64,000 nt of DNA from the NCBI RefSeq assembly GCF_041080625.1, contig NZ_CP163518.1, forward strand, positions 10,037,501 through 10,101,500. Direction: 5' to 3'. The first letter of the stretch is position 1, and every line of letters begins with the position of its first letter. Below the pieces are notes generated by a model. That model was not told the origin of the DNA. It saw only the letters and a program-made list of their open reading frames with translations, and ran no database searches. Both the position numbers and the translations under genes were made by a program. The DNA is from Streptomyces sp. CG1 (GTDB lineage Bacteria; Actinomycetota; Actinomycetes; Streptomycetales; Streptomycetaceae). Shown one piece after another: positions 41,693-49,939 of the stretch.

Positions 41693-42397
41693 ATGACTTC
41701 GATCAAGGACTCTGTCGTACTGGTCACCGGCGGCAGCCGTGGCCTGGGCAAGGCGCTGGTGGAGGAGCTGTACGCGCGCGGCGCCGCCAAGGTGTACGCC
41801 ACAGCCCGCGACCCGCGCACCGTGACCCACCCCGACGCCGTGCCGCTCGCTCTCGAGGTCTCCGACCCCGCATCGGTCGAGGCCGCCGGGGCGCGGGCCC
41901 AGGACGTCACGATTCTGGTCAACAACGCCGGGGTCTCCCTCGGTGCGACCTCCTTCCTCAACGCCCCCGTCGACGACGTACGCCGTGAATTCGAGACCAA
42001 CTTCTACGGACCGCTGCTGGTCACCCGTGCCTTCGTCCCGGTCATCGAGCGCAACGGCGGCGGGCACCTCCTCAACGTCCACTCCGTGCTCTCCTGGCTC
42101 GGCGTCGCCGGCTCCTACAGCGCCACCAAGGCCGCGCTGTGGTCCCAGACCAACTCCCTGCGGCTCGAACTGCGTCCACGCGGCATCGACGTCACGGGAC
42201 TGCACGTCGGCTACATCGACACCGACATGGCCGCGAACGTCGACGCCCCCAAGTCCACCCCGGGGGACGTCGCCGCGCTGGCGCTGGACGGTGTCGAGTC
42301 CGGAGCCTACGAGGTACTGGCGGACGACCTCACCCGGAGCGTGAAGGCGGGACTCTCCGGAGACCTGGCGGGGCTGTATCCCCAGCTGACCGACTAG
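41693..42397 (+). CDS. Short-chain dehydrogenase/reductase
   Basis: A 234-residue classical SDR. TGGSRGLGKALVEEL (cofactor), NNAGV near 82, and the catalytic Ser with YSATKAALW (Tyr-x-x-x-Lys) near 145-150. It resembles small SDRs that are controlled by TetR repressors through tandem operators; two such palindromes lie just upstream. ATG 41693 has GGGAG six bases away; ATG 41687 is too close to it. The substrate is unknown. The aldo/keto reductase follows 118 bases later. Confidence 0.9.
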   Translation: MTSIKDSVVLVTGGSRGLGKALVEELYARGAAKVYATARDPRTVTHPDAVPLALEVSDPASVEAAGARAQDVTILVNNAGVSLGATSFLNAPVDDVRREFETNFYGPLLVTRAFVPVIERNGGGHLLNVHSVLSWLGVAGSYSATKAALWSQTNSLRLELRPRGIDVTGLHVGYIDTDMAANVDAPKSTPGDVAALALDGVESGAYEVLADDLTRSVKAGLSGDLAGLYPQLTD

Positions 42398-42515
42398 CCC
42401 ACCCTTGCCCTCGTCCCCGTACGATCATGATCAGGTTGACGAGAGGTCCCGCCCGGTCCACGGACCGGAGCCGCGCTGCGCCGGGCGGGACCGCACGGAC
42501 GAGGGGAACCGAACC

Positions 42516-43502
42516 ATGGAGTACGTCAAGCTCGGCTCGAGTGGCCTGGAGGTCTCCCGGCTGGCGCTGGGCTGTATGAGCTACGGCGTTCCCGACCAGG
42601 GACCACACCCGTGGACCCTTGACGAGGACGCCGCACGTCCGCTCCTCCGCGAGGCTGTCGAGGCGGGGATCACGTTCTTCGACACCGCCAACAGCTACTC
42701 CGCCGGCACCAGTGAGGAGATCGTCGGCAGGGCGCTCGGTGAGCTGACCCGGCGCGAGGACGTAGTGATCGCCACCAAGGTGTTCTTCGCCGTGGAGGAC
42801 GGCGCGGCGCGCAGCGAGCGCCCCAACCGGTCGGGGCTGTCCCGCAAGGCGATCATGACCGAGATCGACCACAGCCTGCGTCGCCTCGGCACGGACTACG
42901 TCGACCTTTACCAGATCCACCGCTTCGACCCGTACACCCCGGTCGAGGAGACGATGGAGGCGCTGCACGACGTGGTCAGGGCGGGCAAGGCCCGTTACAT
43001 CGGGGCGAGTTCGATGTACGCCTGGCAATTCGCCAAGCTGCAGCACACCGCCGAGCTGCACGGCTGGACGAAGTTCGTCAGCATGCAGAACCACTACAAC
43101 CTCCTCTATCGCGAGGAGGAGCGCGAGATGCTGCCGCTCTGCGCCGACCAGGGCGTGGGTGTGATCCCGTGGAGCCCGCTCGCCCGCGGCCGGCTCACCC
43201 GCGACTGGGACGCCGCCAGTGTCCGCAGCGAGACGGATGCCTTGGGCCGCACCCTGTACCAGCCGGACGACAGGCAGATCGTTGACGCCGTCGCCGCGAT
43301 CGCCGAACGCCGTGGCGTCCCGCGGGCCCAGGTCGCCCTCGCCTGGGTCGCCTCCCGTCCAGGCGTCACCGCCCCCATCGTCGGCGCCACCAAGCCCCAC
43401 CACCTCCCGGACGCGCTCGCCGCGCTCGACCTCCGGCTCAGCGACGACGAGGTCCGGGAACTCGAGGAGCCGTACACGACGAGGGGGATCAGCGGCCACT
43501 GA
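42516..43502 (+). CDS. Aldo/keto reductase
   Basis: A 328-residue TIM-barrel oxidoreductase. Catalytic Asp-Tyr are in FFDTANSYSAGTSEE; the Lys in VVIATKVFF; the His in YVDLYQIHRFDPYTP. The NADPH-binding end is IPWSPLARGRLT and PIVGATKPHHL. The family reduces aldehydes and ketones with NADPH. GAGGGG lies upstream of ATG 42516, which coincides with the usual N-terminus MEYVKLGSSGLEVS. A terminator follows. Confidence 0.94.
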   Translation: MEYVKLGSSGLEVSRLALGCMSYGVPDQGPHPWTLDEDAARPLLREAVEAGITFFDTANSYSAGTSEEIVGRALGELTRREDVVIATKVFFAVEDGAARSERPNRSGLSRKAIMTEIDHSLRRLGTDYVDLYQIHRFDPYTPVEETMEALHDVVRAGKARYIGASSMYAWQFAKLQHTAELHGWTKFVSMQNHYNLLYREEEREMLPLCADQGVGVIPWSPLARGRLTRDWDAASVRSETDALGRTLYQPDDRQIVDAVAAIAERRGVPRAQVALAWVASRPGVTAPIVGATKPHHLPDALAALDLRLSDDEVRELEEPYTTRGISGH

Positions 43503-43528
43503 GGCCGGCCGCCTTACCGCGCCGTCAC

Positions 43529-43569
43529 CGGACGCCCGTCTGCCCGTTCCCTGGACAGGCGGGCGTCCG
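43529..43569 (+). terminator. Hairpin terminator after the aldo/keto reductase
   Basis: 14-base arms 43529-43542 and 43556-43569 pair with one mismatch (CGGACGCCCG core), 26 bases after the stop codon, followed by ACTTTCT. Confidence 0.8.
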
Positions 43570-43571
43570 AC

Positions 43572-43594
43572 TTTCTAGAGTTCTTGTCTAGAAA
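43572..43594. promoter_or_regulatory. Perfect 8-7-8 inverted repeat upstream of the dehydratase
   Basis: TTTCTAGA (43572-43579), seven bases, TCTAGAAA (43587-43594). It lies 67 bases upstream of ATG 43661 in an AT-richer island, as expected for an operator overlapping a promoter. The regulator is unknown. Confidence 0.75.
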
Positions 43595-43660
43595 TGGAAA
43601 ATCAGTCCAATCACCCGGGCCGGTGCCGAGTGGAGCGAAGGCAACGACAAGGAGATGGCC

Positions 43661-44629
43661 ATGGCCGCCGTATCGCCCGTAACGTTCGATGACGTCCGTG
43701 CGGCCGCCGCACGCCTCGAAGGCGTCGCCCACCGCACCCCCGTCCTCACCTCGCGCACCCTGAACGCCCTCGTCGGCGCCGAGGTGTTCATCAAGTGCGA
43801 GAACTTCCAGCGCGCCGGCGCCTTCAAGTTCCGCGGCGCCTACAACGCGGCCGCCCAGCTCACCCCGGAACAATTGGCCAAGGGCATCGCCGCCTACTCC
43901 TCCGGCAACCACGCCCAGGCCACCGCCCTCGCCGCCCGCGAACTCGGCACCACCGCCGTCATCCTGATGCCCGAGGACGCCCCGTCCCTCAAGCGGGAGG
44001 CAACCGCCGGATACGGCGCCGAGATCGTCACCTACGACCGCTACACCGAGGACCGCACCGCGCTCGGCACGGCGCTGGCCGAGGACCGCGGCCTGGTCCT
44101 CATCCCGCCCTACGACCACCCCCAGGTCATCGCCGGAGGGGGCACCGCGACACTCGAACTCCTTGAAGAGACCGGCCCGTTGGACGCCCTGCTGGTGCCC
44201 GTCGGAGGCGGCGGCCTGATCGCCGGCAGCGCCACCACCGCCAAGGCCCTGCACCCCGGGATCCGGGTCGTCGGCGTGGAGCCGGAAGAAGGCGATGACA
44301 CCAAGCGCTCGCTGGAGAGCGGCACCCGCGTCACCCTGCCCGTGCCGCGGACCATCGCCGACGGGCAGGCCCTGCCCACGCCCGGCGAGATCACCTTCGA
44401 GATCAACCGCCGCCTTGTCGATGCCATCGCCCTCGTCAGCGACGCGGAGATCGTGACCGCCATGCGGTTCGCCTTCGAACGGCTGAAGATCGTCCTCGAA
44501 CCCAGCGGCGCCACCGGCCTGGCCGCACTCCTGGCCGGCCACGTCGACAACCTCCCGCCGCGCATCGGCGTCATCGCCTCGGGAGGCAATGTGGACACGC
44601 GGCGGTTCAGCGAACTCATCGGCAGCTGA
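43661..44629 (+). CDS. PLP-dependent threonine/serine dehydratase-like enzyme
   Basis: A 322-residue fold-type II PLP enzyme. The Schiff-base Lys is in AFKFRGAYN. The phosphate-binding loop is VPVGGGGLIAGS; SSGNHAQATALAA is the substrate loop; the C-terminal IASGGNVD completes the active site. It lacks the ACT regulatory domain of biosynthetic IlvA, so it belongs to the short catabolic threonine ammonia-lyase, serine racemase or hydroxyaspartate dehydratase group. ATG 43661 has AAGGAG six bases upstream; ATG 43655 overlaps that site. A perfect inverted repeat lies in the promoter region. Confidence 0.92.
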   Translation: MAAVSPVTFDDVRAAAARLEGVAHRTPVLTSRTLNALVGAEVFIKCENFQRAGAFKFRGAYNAAAQLTPEQLAKGIAAYSSGNHAQATALAARELGTTAVILMPEDAPSLKREATAGYGAEIVTYDRYTEDRTALGTALAEDRGLVLIPPYDHPQVIAGGGTATLELLEETGPLDALLVPVGGGGLIAGSATTAKALHPGIRVVGVEPEEGDDTKRSLESGTRVTLPVPRTIADGQALPTPGEITFEINRRLVDAIALVSDAEIVTAMRFAFERLKIVLEPSGATGLAALLAGHVDNLPPRIGVIASGGNVDTRRFSELIGS

Positions 44630-44761
44630 CGGGTGTTGTCGGCAGACCTGTCCCTGCTACCGATCCGCGGCGCACGGCGGACGCCGTAGCCGGGTACGTG
44701 GATCTGGAGGCGTGCGAAAAACCATATGCGCCGCTCAGAGCACGTCGGTTACCGTGACCCC

Positions 44762-44785
44762 ATGTCTACGCCCCGAATTTCCTAG
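44762..44785 (+). CDS. Seven-codon leader peptide MSTPRIS upstream of the ABC-F gene
   Basis: ATG TCT ACG CCC CGA ATT TCC TAG, 58 bases before the ABC-F start. Short leader ORFs are how many antibiotic-resistance ABC-F genes sense stalled ribosomes. The stop codon abuts a stem-loop that ends before the ABC-F ribosome site. TTACCG at 44751-44756 might be the -10 element, giving a very short leader. Translation is inferred from arrangement only. Confidence 0.5.
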   Translation: MSTPRIS

Positions 44786-44829
44786 CTGAGGACCCGCTTC
44801 CACGCCAGAAGTGTGTCCTCTTGCTGTTT
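44784..44829 (+). promoter_or_regulatory. Attenuator-like stem-loop between leader peptide and ABC-F gene
   Basis: GAGGAC (44788-44793) pairs with GTCCTC (44815-44820); inner CTTC/GAAG (44797-44800 and 44808-44811) and outer AGC/GCT extend the stem, followed by GTTT. The hairpin begins at the leader stop codon and ends two bases before the GGAG of the ABC-F gene, so ribosome stalling on the leader could change its folding. Confidence 0.5.
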
Positions 44830-44843
44830 CGGAGCGTTACCCC

Positions 44844-46448
44844 ATGATCATCGCTCGTGATGTCGAGCTGCGCGCCGGTGCGCGCCTCCTCCTGTCCGAC
44901 CTTTCCTTCAGCGTCTCCCCCGGGGACCGGATCGGCCTCGTCGGCCGCAACGGCGCCGGCAAGACCACCCTGATGACGGCGCTCGCCGGACACTCCGGGC
45001 CCGCCGCCGGCACCATCACCCACACCGGCCCGGTCGGCTTCCTCGCCCAGGACTCCCGCGCCGCCGACCCCGCCATGACGGTCACCGACCGCATCCTGTC
45101 CGCCCGCGGCCTCGATACCGCGCTCCGCGATCTGCGCAAGGCCGAGGCGGCGATGGCCGACGCCGCCCGCCCGGCGGCTCTGGAGCGGGCGATGCACTCC
45201 TACGCCCGTGCCGACGCCGCCTTCCAGGCCGGGGGCGGCTACGCGGCCGAGGCCGAGGCCGCCCGGATGGCGGCCGGCGTCGGCCTGCCCGAACGGGTCA
45301 TGGGCGAGCCGGTCGGCGCCCTGTCCGGCGGGCAGAAGCGCCGCGTGGAACTCGCCCGCATCCTGTTCGCCGGAACCGACGGCACGCTGCTGCTGGACGA
45401 GCCCACCAACCACCTCGACGCGGACGCGCTCGTCTGGCTGCGCGGCTTCCTCCGAGGCCACCAGGGCGGACTGGTGGTCGTCAGCCACGACACCGCCCTG
45501 CTCGCAGACGTCGTCAACCGCGTCTTCCACCTGGACGCCGGCCGCGCCACGATCGACGTCCACAACACCGGCTGGTCCACGTACACGACCCGACGCGCCA
45601 CAGAGGAGCGGCGCCGCACCCGGGAGCGCGTCGGCGCCGAACGCAAGGCCGCCGCGCTGCACGCACAGGCGGACCGTATGAAGGCCCGCTCCGCCACCGC
45701 CACCATGGCCAGGAGCATGGCCCGGCGCGCCGACCGGATGCTGGCCGCGCTGGAACCGGCCGGGCACGCGGAGAAGACCGCGCGGATCCGGCTGCCCGAA
45801 CCCGCGCCGTGCGGGCGGACACCGCTCGGCGCGATCAGCCTGGCCAAGTCGTACGGCGGCCACCGGGTCCTGGACGGAGTGGACCTGGCGGTGGACCGGG
45901 GCAGCCGCATGGTCGTGCTCGGGCTCAACGGCGCGGGCAAGACCACCCTGCTGCGCATCCTCGCAGGTGCCGAACGGCCGGACACCGGGCGCGTGGTGCA
46001 CGGGCACGGGCTGCGTCTCGGCTACTTCGCCCAGGAGCACGACACGCTCGACACCGGCCGTACGGTCCTGGAGAACCTGAGGGCCGCGGCGCCGCACCTG
46101 GGGAACGGTGAGGCGCGGCGGGTGCTGGGCGCGTTCCTGTTCGGTGGCGACGACGCGGACAAGCCCGCGGGTGTCCTGTCCGGCGGCGAGCGGACCCGGC
46201 TGGCGCTCGCCTGCCTGGTCCACTCCGGGGCGAACGTCCTGCTGCTGGACGAGCCGACCAACAACCTCGACCCGGCCTCCCGCGAGGAGGTCCTGGCCGC
46301 GGTCGGCTCGTACCCCGGCGCGATCGTGATGGTCACCCACGACGAGGGCGCCCTCGATGCCCTCCGCCCGGACCGCGTCCTGCTGCTGCCGGACGCGGCC
46401 GAGGACCTGTGGAGCGAGGACTACCGCGACCTGGTGGCTCTCGCATAG
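44844..46448 (+). CDS. ABC-F family ribosome-protection-type ATPase
   Basis: A 534-residue protein with two ABC domains and no membrane segments. Domain 1 has Walker A GRNGAGKTT, signature LSGGQKRRVELA and Walker B LLLDEPTNHLD; domain 2 has GLNGAGKTT, LSGGERTRLALA and LLLDEPTNNLD. The linker (about residues 235-310) is Arg/Ala-rich and helical, as in ABC-F proteins that act on the ribosome. ATG 44844 matches the family start MIIARDVELR and has GGAG nine bases upstream. It may give resistance to a ribosome-targeting antibiotic; the leader arrangement supports drug-inducible control. Confidence 0.92.
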   Translation: MIIARDVELRAGARLLLSDLSFSVSPGDRIGLVGRNGAGKTTLMTALAGHSGPAAGTITHTGPVGFLAQDSRAADPAMTVTDRILSARGLDTALRDLRKAEAAMADAARPAALERAMHSYARADAAFQAGGGYAAEAEAARMAAGVGLPERVMGEPVGALSGGQKRRVELARILFAGTDGTLLLDEPTNHLDADALVWLRGFLRGHQGGLVVVSHDTALLADVVNRVFHLDAGRATIDVHNTGWSTYTTRRATEERRRTRERVGAERKAAALHAQADRMKARSATATMARSMARRADRMLAALEPAGHAEKTARIRLPEPAPCGRTPLGAISLAKSYGGHRVLDGVDLAVDRGSRMVVLGLNGAGKTTLLRILAGAERPDTGRVVHGHGLRLGYFAQEHDTLDTGRTVLENLRAAAPHLGNGEARRVLGAFLFGGDDADKPAGVLSGGERTRLALACLVHSGANVLLLDEPTNNLDPASREEVLAAVGSYPGAIVMVTHDEGALDALRPDRVLLLPDAAEDLWSEDYRDLVALA

Positions 46449-46470
46449 CTCTGGTCCGGCGACTTCGGGC

Positions 46471-47256
46471 TCAGAAGTGGGTGCCACCGTCGATGCGGAT
46501 CTCCGTGCCGGTGACGAACTTCCCGTCCGCCGAGGCGAGCATGGCGACGACCGACGCCACCGCCTCGGGGGCGGCGAAGCCCTGCCCGAGCGCCGGGGAG
46601 AGCTTGGCGAACAGTGTCATGTCGGCGTCTTCGGGCAGGCCCGGACCGGTGCTCTGCCCGCTGGCGCCGCTGCCGTCGGTCATCCCGGAGGCGATGGAGC
46701 CGGGCTGCACGGCGGTGAAGCGGATGCCCTGCTTCGCGTACTCGGCGGCGAGGGCGTGCGTCATCGACTGGACGCCGCCCTTGCTCGCCGCGTACGCCGC
46801 CATGTACGGGTGCGCGAACTGGGCCGACGTGGAGCTGAAGTTGACGACCGCCGCGTCACGGCCCGCCAGCAGGGCGGATATCGACTCGCGGATGACGAGG
46901 AAGGTGCCGACGACATTGACCTGCAGGATGCGGGTGAAGTCCGCGAGGCTCGTCTCGTGGGTGTGCGAGGAGCGCAGGATCCCGGCCGCGTTGACCAGCA
47001 CGTCCAGACCACCGAGCGCGGCGACGGCGGCCGCGACCCCCTCGCGTACGGAGGTCTCGTCGGCGACGTCGACGACGACCGTGGTGAGCCGGTCGGCGTG
47101 CGGTCCGGCCTTCTCCACCGTGTCCTTCAGACCGCGCTCGCTCACGTCGGCGGCCACCACGGTGCCGCCCTCGGCGAGGAGGCGCAGCACGGTGGCCTGG
47201 CCGATGCCCGAGCCGCCCCCGGTGATCAGTGCGCGGCGGCCTTCGTAGCGGTTCAT
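46471..47256 (-). CDS. Short-chain dehydrogenase/reductase
   Basis: A 261-residue classical SDR: cofactor motif TGGGSGIGQATVLRLL, NAAGI near 90, catalytic YAASKGGVQSM (Tyr and Lys) near 155-159, and the C-terminal VTGTEIRIDGGTHF typical of FabG-like SDRs. It is divergent from a TetR gene starting 161 bases away, which is probably its repressor. The substrate is unknown. Confidence 0.93.
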   Translation of the reverse strand: MNRYEGRRALITGGGSGIGQATVLRLLAEGGTVVAADVSERGLKDTVEKAGPHADRLTTVVVDVADETSVREGVAAAVAALGGLDVLVNAAGILRSSHTHETSLADFTRILQVNVVGTFLVIRESISALLAGRDAAVVNFSSTSAQFAHPYMAAYAASKGGVQSMTHALAAEYAKQGIRFTAVQPGSIASGMTDGSGASGQSTGPGLPEDADMTLFAKLSPALGQGFAAPEAVASVVAMLASADGKFVTGTEIRIDGGTHF

Positions 47257-47416
47257 CTCTTCTCCTGCCCGCCCTGCCGCGGTGCGGCGGGGCCTTCACG
47301 ACGCCGGATCTCCTGCCCGCCGACGTCCTCACGCGCTTCACGTTACGCCTAAGTGACACGTTTTGCCATTAGGTCAATGCGTGCCACTCATGGTCCCCGG
47401 GCCGTACGCTTCTGGG

Positions 47417-48142
47417 GTGAGCACCAAGTCCGGGGTGAGCGCCAGGCCGCCCTCCTCCTTGACCGAGCGCCGAAAGGCCGCCACCCAGCTCGAGATCGCG
47501 CACGCGGCGGCCGAGCTGTTCGCCACGCAGGGACCGCACGCCACCACGGCCGAGGAGATCGCCCGGCACGCGGGCGTGGCGCTGCGCACCTTCTACCGCT
47601 ACTTCCGCTCCAAGCAGGACGCGGTGAGCCCGCTGCTCGCCGACGGAGCCGACCGATGGCGAGCCCTGCTGGAGGCGGCGGAGCCGGGCACCGACCTGTC
47701 CCTGGCGCTGGAGACCGCCGTGGAGCAGTCTCTGGCGGCGCCGGACGAGGAGGCCGCCGGGGCGCTGCTGCGGACCCGAGGGCTGCTGCGGGCGGCGGCC
47801 GACGATCCCGCCCTGCGCGCGGTCTGGTACCGGGTGAACCAGGAGTCCGAGGAACGGCTCGTGCCGGTGGTGGCGCGCCTCGCGGACGGGAGCCTCCGGG
47901 CGATGCAGGTGCGCCTGGTCGCGGCGGCGGCCACGGACGCGATCCGGATCGCACTGGAGACCTGGGCCGACACCGAAGCCGGAGTCACGGGCGAAGCCGC
48001 ACCGGCCGCGCTGGCGATCGACTGCCTGCGCCAACTGGTCGGCGGAATGGGCGCGTTGCGGCCGGACTGCGACAGCGAGAGCCAGGGCCTGTCCGGCGGA
48101 TCAGGTCGCAGGACATCGACGGCGCCTCATCAGCGCAGGTGA
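47417..48142 (+). CDS. TetR family regulator
   Basis: A 241-residue TetR protein with the HTH at about 20-65 (ERRKAATQLEIAHAAAELFA, TAEEIARHAGVALRTFYRYF). The C-terminal region is helical, with a low-complexity Ser/Gly/Arg tail. GTG 47417 is favoured over the far-upstream ATG 47363 because the family N-terminus begins near it and GGGG lies close. The intergenic region toward the SDR contains CCTAA (47348-47352) and TTAGG about 15 bases further, a possible operator. It likely represses the divergent SDR. Confidence 0.88.
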   Translation: MSTKSGVSARPPSSLTERRKAATQLEIAHAAAELFATQGPHATTAEEIARHAGVALRTFYRYFRSKQDAVSPLLADGADRWRALLEAAEPGTDLSLALETAVEQSLAAPDEEAAGALLRTRGLLRAAADDPALRAVWYRVNQESEERLVPVVARLADGSLRAMQVRLVAAAATDAIRIALETWADTEAGVTGEAAPAALAIDCLRQLVGGMGALRPDCDSESQGLSGGSGRRTSTAPHQRR

Positions 48143-48457
48143 GCGGGGGCTGGTGCGTCCAGCTGCAAGGCGGAGGAGGGCGGCGACGCGATGGGGGTCC
48201 CTCCCGCGGTGGGGGAGCAGTCGAGCGTGGGGGAGTCGGTAACCGACGACAACGCGGCTGGGGGTGCCCCCACGCCCTTGAGGCAGTGGGGGAGGGCGTG
48301 CCGGCCCCCGCGTCCGCGACAGGATCCGCCGGACAGGCCCTGGCGCCGGCCTGGTCGTGGCAGCCGGGCACGGCCCGTTGTCAGTGGTCGCCCTTACGGT
48401 TTGATCAGTCAGGGCCCGCCGGAACGGCCGCGGGTCCCCCTGGGGGAGGGGTCTGCC
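48143..48457. other. Non-coding stretch with G-run hairpins
   Basis: A 315-base stretch with no convincing gene. It contains several GGGGG/CCCCC dyads, for example GGGGGTGCCCCC near 48262 and CCCCCTGGGGG near 48436, the last overlapping the ribosome site of the WGR gene. These are common in Streptomyces intergenic DNA. Confidence 0.45.
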
Positions 48458-49909
48458 ATGTCCACGGCGTCCGCGGTGTCGACGACGTATCTGGAGCTGT
48501 CGCAGGAGAGCGGCGGCGCCCACAAATTCTACGAGGTGACCGTCGACGGGCAGGTGGTGACGGTTCGGTACGGCAGGATCGGCGCCGCCGGGCAGCTCCA
48601 GACGACGACGTTCCCGACCGTCGAGAAGGCTCGGGCCGCCGCCGCGAGGAAGGTGGGGGAGAAGGTCCGCAAGGGATACGCCCCCGCAGTCCAGGGGCAG
48701 CGCGCTCCACGTCCGGTGACCCGGCGTCAGGTCAGCTCGGCCCCGTCCACCGCGCGGGCCGTGGCGCCCGTGCTGTGGCGATTCCGCACCGGCTCCGCCG
48801 CGTTCGGCATCCATGTCGACGACGAGCACTGCTGGGTGGGCAACCAGGCGGGCGATGTGTACACCCTGGGCCACGACGGCGCCGTCCTCGCCCGCTTCAG
48901 TCTGCCGGACGGGGTGAAGTGCCTGGTCGCGGACGACTTCTGGATCTACGCGGGCTGTGACGACGGCAAGGTCTACGACCTCTCCTCCAAGCTGCCGTTC
49001 GCCGCCTACGACATCGCCGCCGACGTCGACATCTTCTGGCTCGACATTCACGAGGGCATCCTGAACGTCTCGGACCGCGAAGGCCGGCTCACCGTCATCG
49101 ACCACGAGGACGAACACCAGTGGGCCCGCCGCAGCCAGGGCGAGCACGCCTGGATGGTCCGCGCCGACGACCGAGCCGTCTACCACGGGCACCACCGGGG
49201 CGTCACCGCCTACGCACCCGACGGCGGCGGCGAGTTGTGGCACACGGCCACCCAGGGCAGCGTGCTCTTCGGCTGGCAGGAGGACGACGCCGTCTACGCG
49301 GGTACCGGGCGCCACGTGGTGCAGCGGCTGTCGAAGGCGACCGGCGCGATCGAGGCGACGTACGCCTGCGACAGCGCGGTCTACTCCTGCGCCACCTCCC
49401 CGGGCGGGAGGTTCGTCTTCGCCGGCGACGCCGCGTCGTCCGTCTACTGCTTCGACCAGGACGGTACCCGCCTGTGGAAGCTCGGTACGGGCGGCGGTTC
49501 GGCGCTGTCCATGCAGTACCGCGACCAGCGGCTGTACCTGGTGACCACCGAGGGCTCGCTCGTGTGCGTCGACGCGAGCGAATCGGCCATCACCGCGGCC
49601 CAGCAGGGCACGGTGCCGGTGCCGCGGGACGTCAAACTCGCCGCCGCCCTGCCGACGTACGCACCCGCCACCGCCGTGGCCGCGGTGTCCACCGTTGCCC
49701 AGGCCCCGGCCGGCGCCGTGGTGGTCCAGTGCGTGCAGGAGAACGGCCGGCTTCGGGTGCATGTGGTGTCCGAGGGCTACGACACCTCCTGGAACGTCCA
49801 GTTCCCGCGCGCCATACGAGAGCCGGGCGCCCGCTACGTCGTGGACGCCCTGCACTCCGCGGCCGGCGGCTTCTACCGCGTCCGCGGCGACATCCACCGC
49901 TTGCTGTGA
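48458..49909 (+). CDS. WGR-domain protein fused to a PQQ/WD-like beta-propeller
   Basis: A 483-residue soluble protein. Residues about 8-75 are a WGR domain (YLELSQESGGAHKFYEVTVD, VRYGRIGAAGQLQTTTFPT); WGR modules bind nucleic acids in PARPs and occur in bacterial MolR-type proteins. A basic Ala/Arg-rich linker (76-105) follows. Residues 110-420 are repeated beta-propeller blades with aromatic-Asp-Gly turns (VYTLGHDGAVLARF, VYAGTGRHVVQRLSKATG, VYCFDQDGTRLWKLGTG), like PQQ-binding quinoproteins without a signal peptide. It is likely a cytoplasmic scaffold or sensor. Start ATG 48458 has GGAGGGG seven bases away. The function is unknown. Confidence 0.85.
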   Translation: MSTASAVSTTYLELSQESGGAHKFYEVTVDGQVVTVRYGRIGAAGQLQTTTFPTVEKARAAAARKVGEKVRKGYAPAVQGQRAPRPVTRRQVSSAPSTARAVAPVLWRFRTGSAAFGIHVDDEHCWVGNQAGDVYTLGHDGAVLARFSLPDGVKCLVADDFWIYAGCDDGKVYDLSSKLPFAAYDIAADVDIFWLDIHEGILNVSDREGRLTVIDHEDEHQWARRSQGEHAWMVRADDRAVYHGHHRGVTAYAPDGGGELWHTATQGSVLFGWQEDDAVYAGTGRHVVQRLSKATGAIEATYACDSAVYSCATSPGGRFVFAGDAASSVYCFDQDGTRLWKLGTGGGSALSMQYRDQRLYLVTTEGSLVCVDASESAITAAQQGTVPVPRDVKLAAALPTYAPATAVAAVSTVAQAPAGAVVVQCVQENGRLRVHVVSEGYDTSWNVQFPRAIREPGARYVVDALHSAAGGFYRVRGDIHRLL

Positions 49910-49939
49910 TGCGACGCGTCACCGCTGGTACGGCACGCT

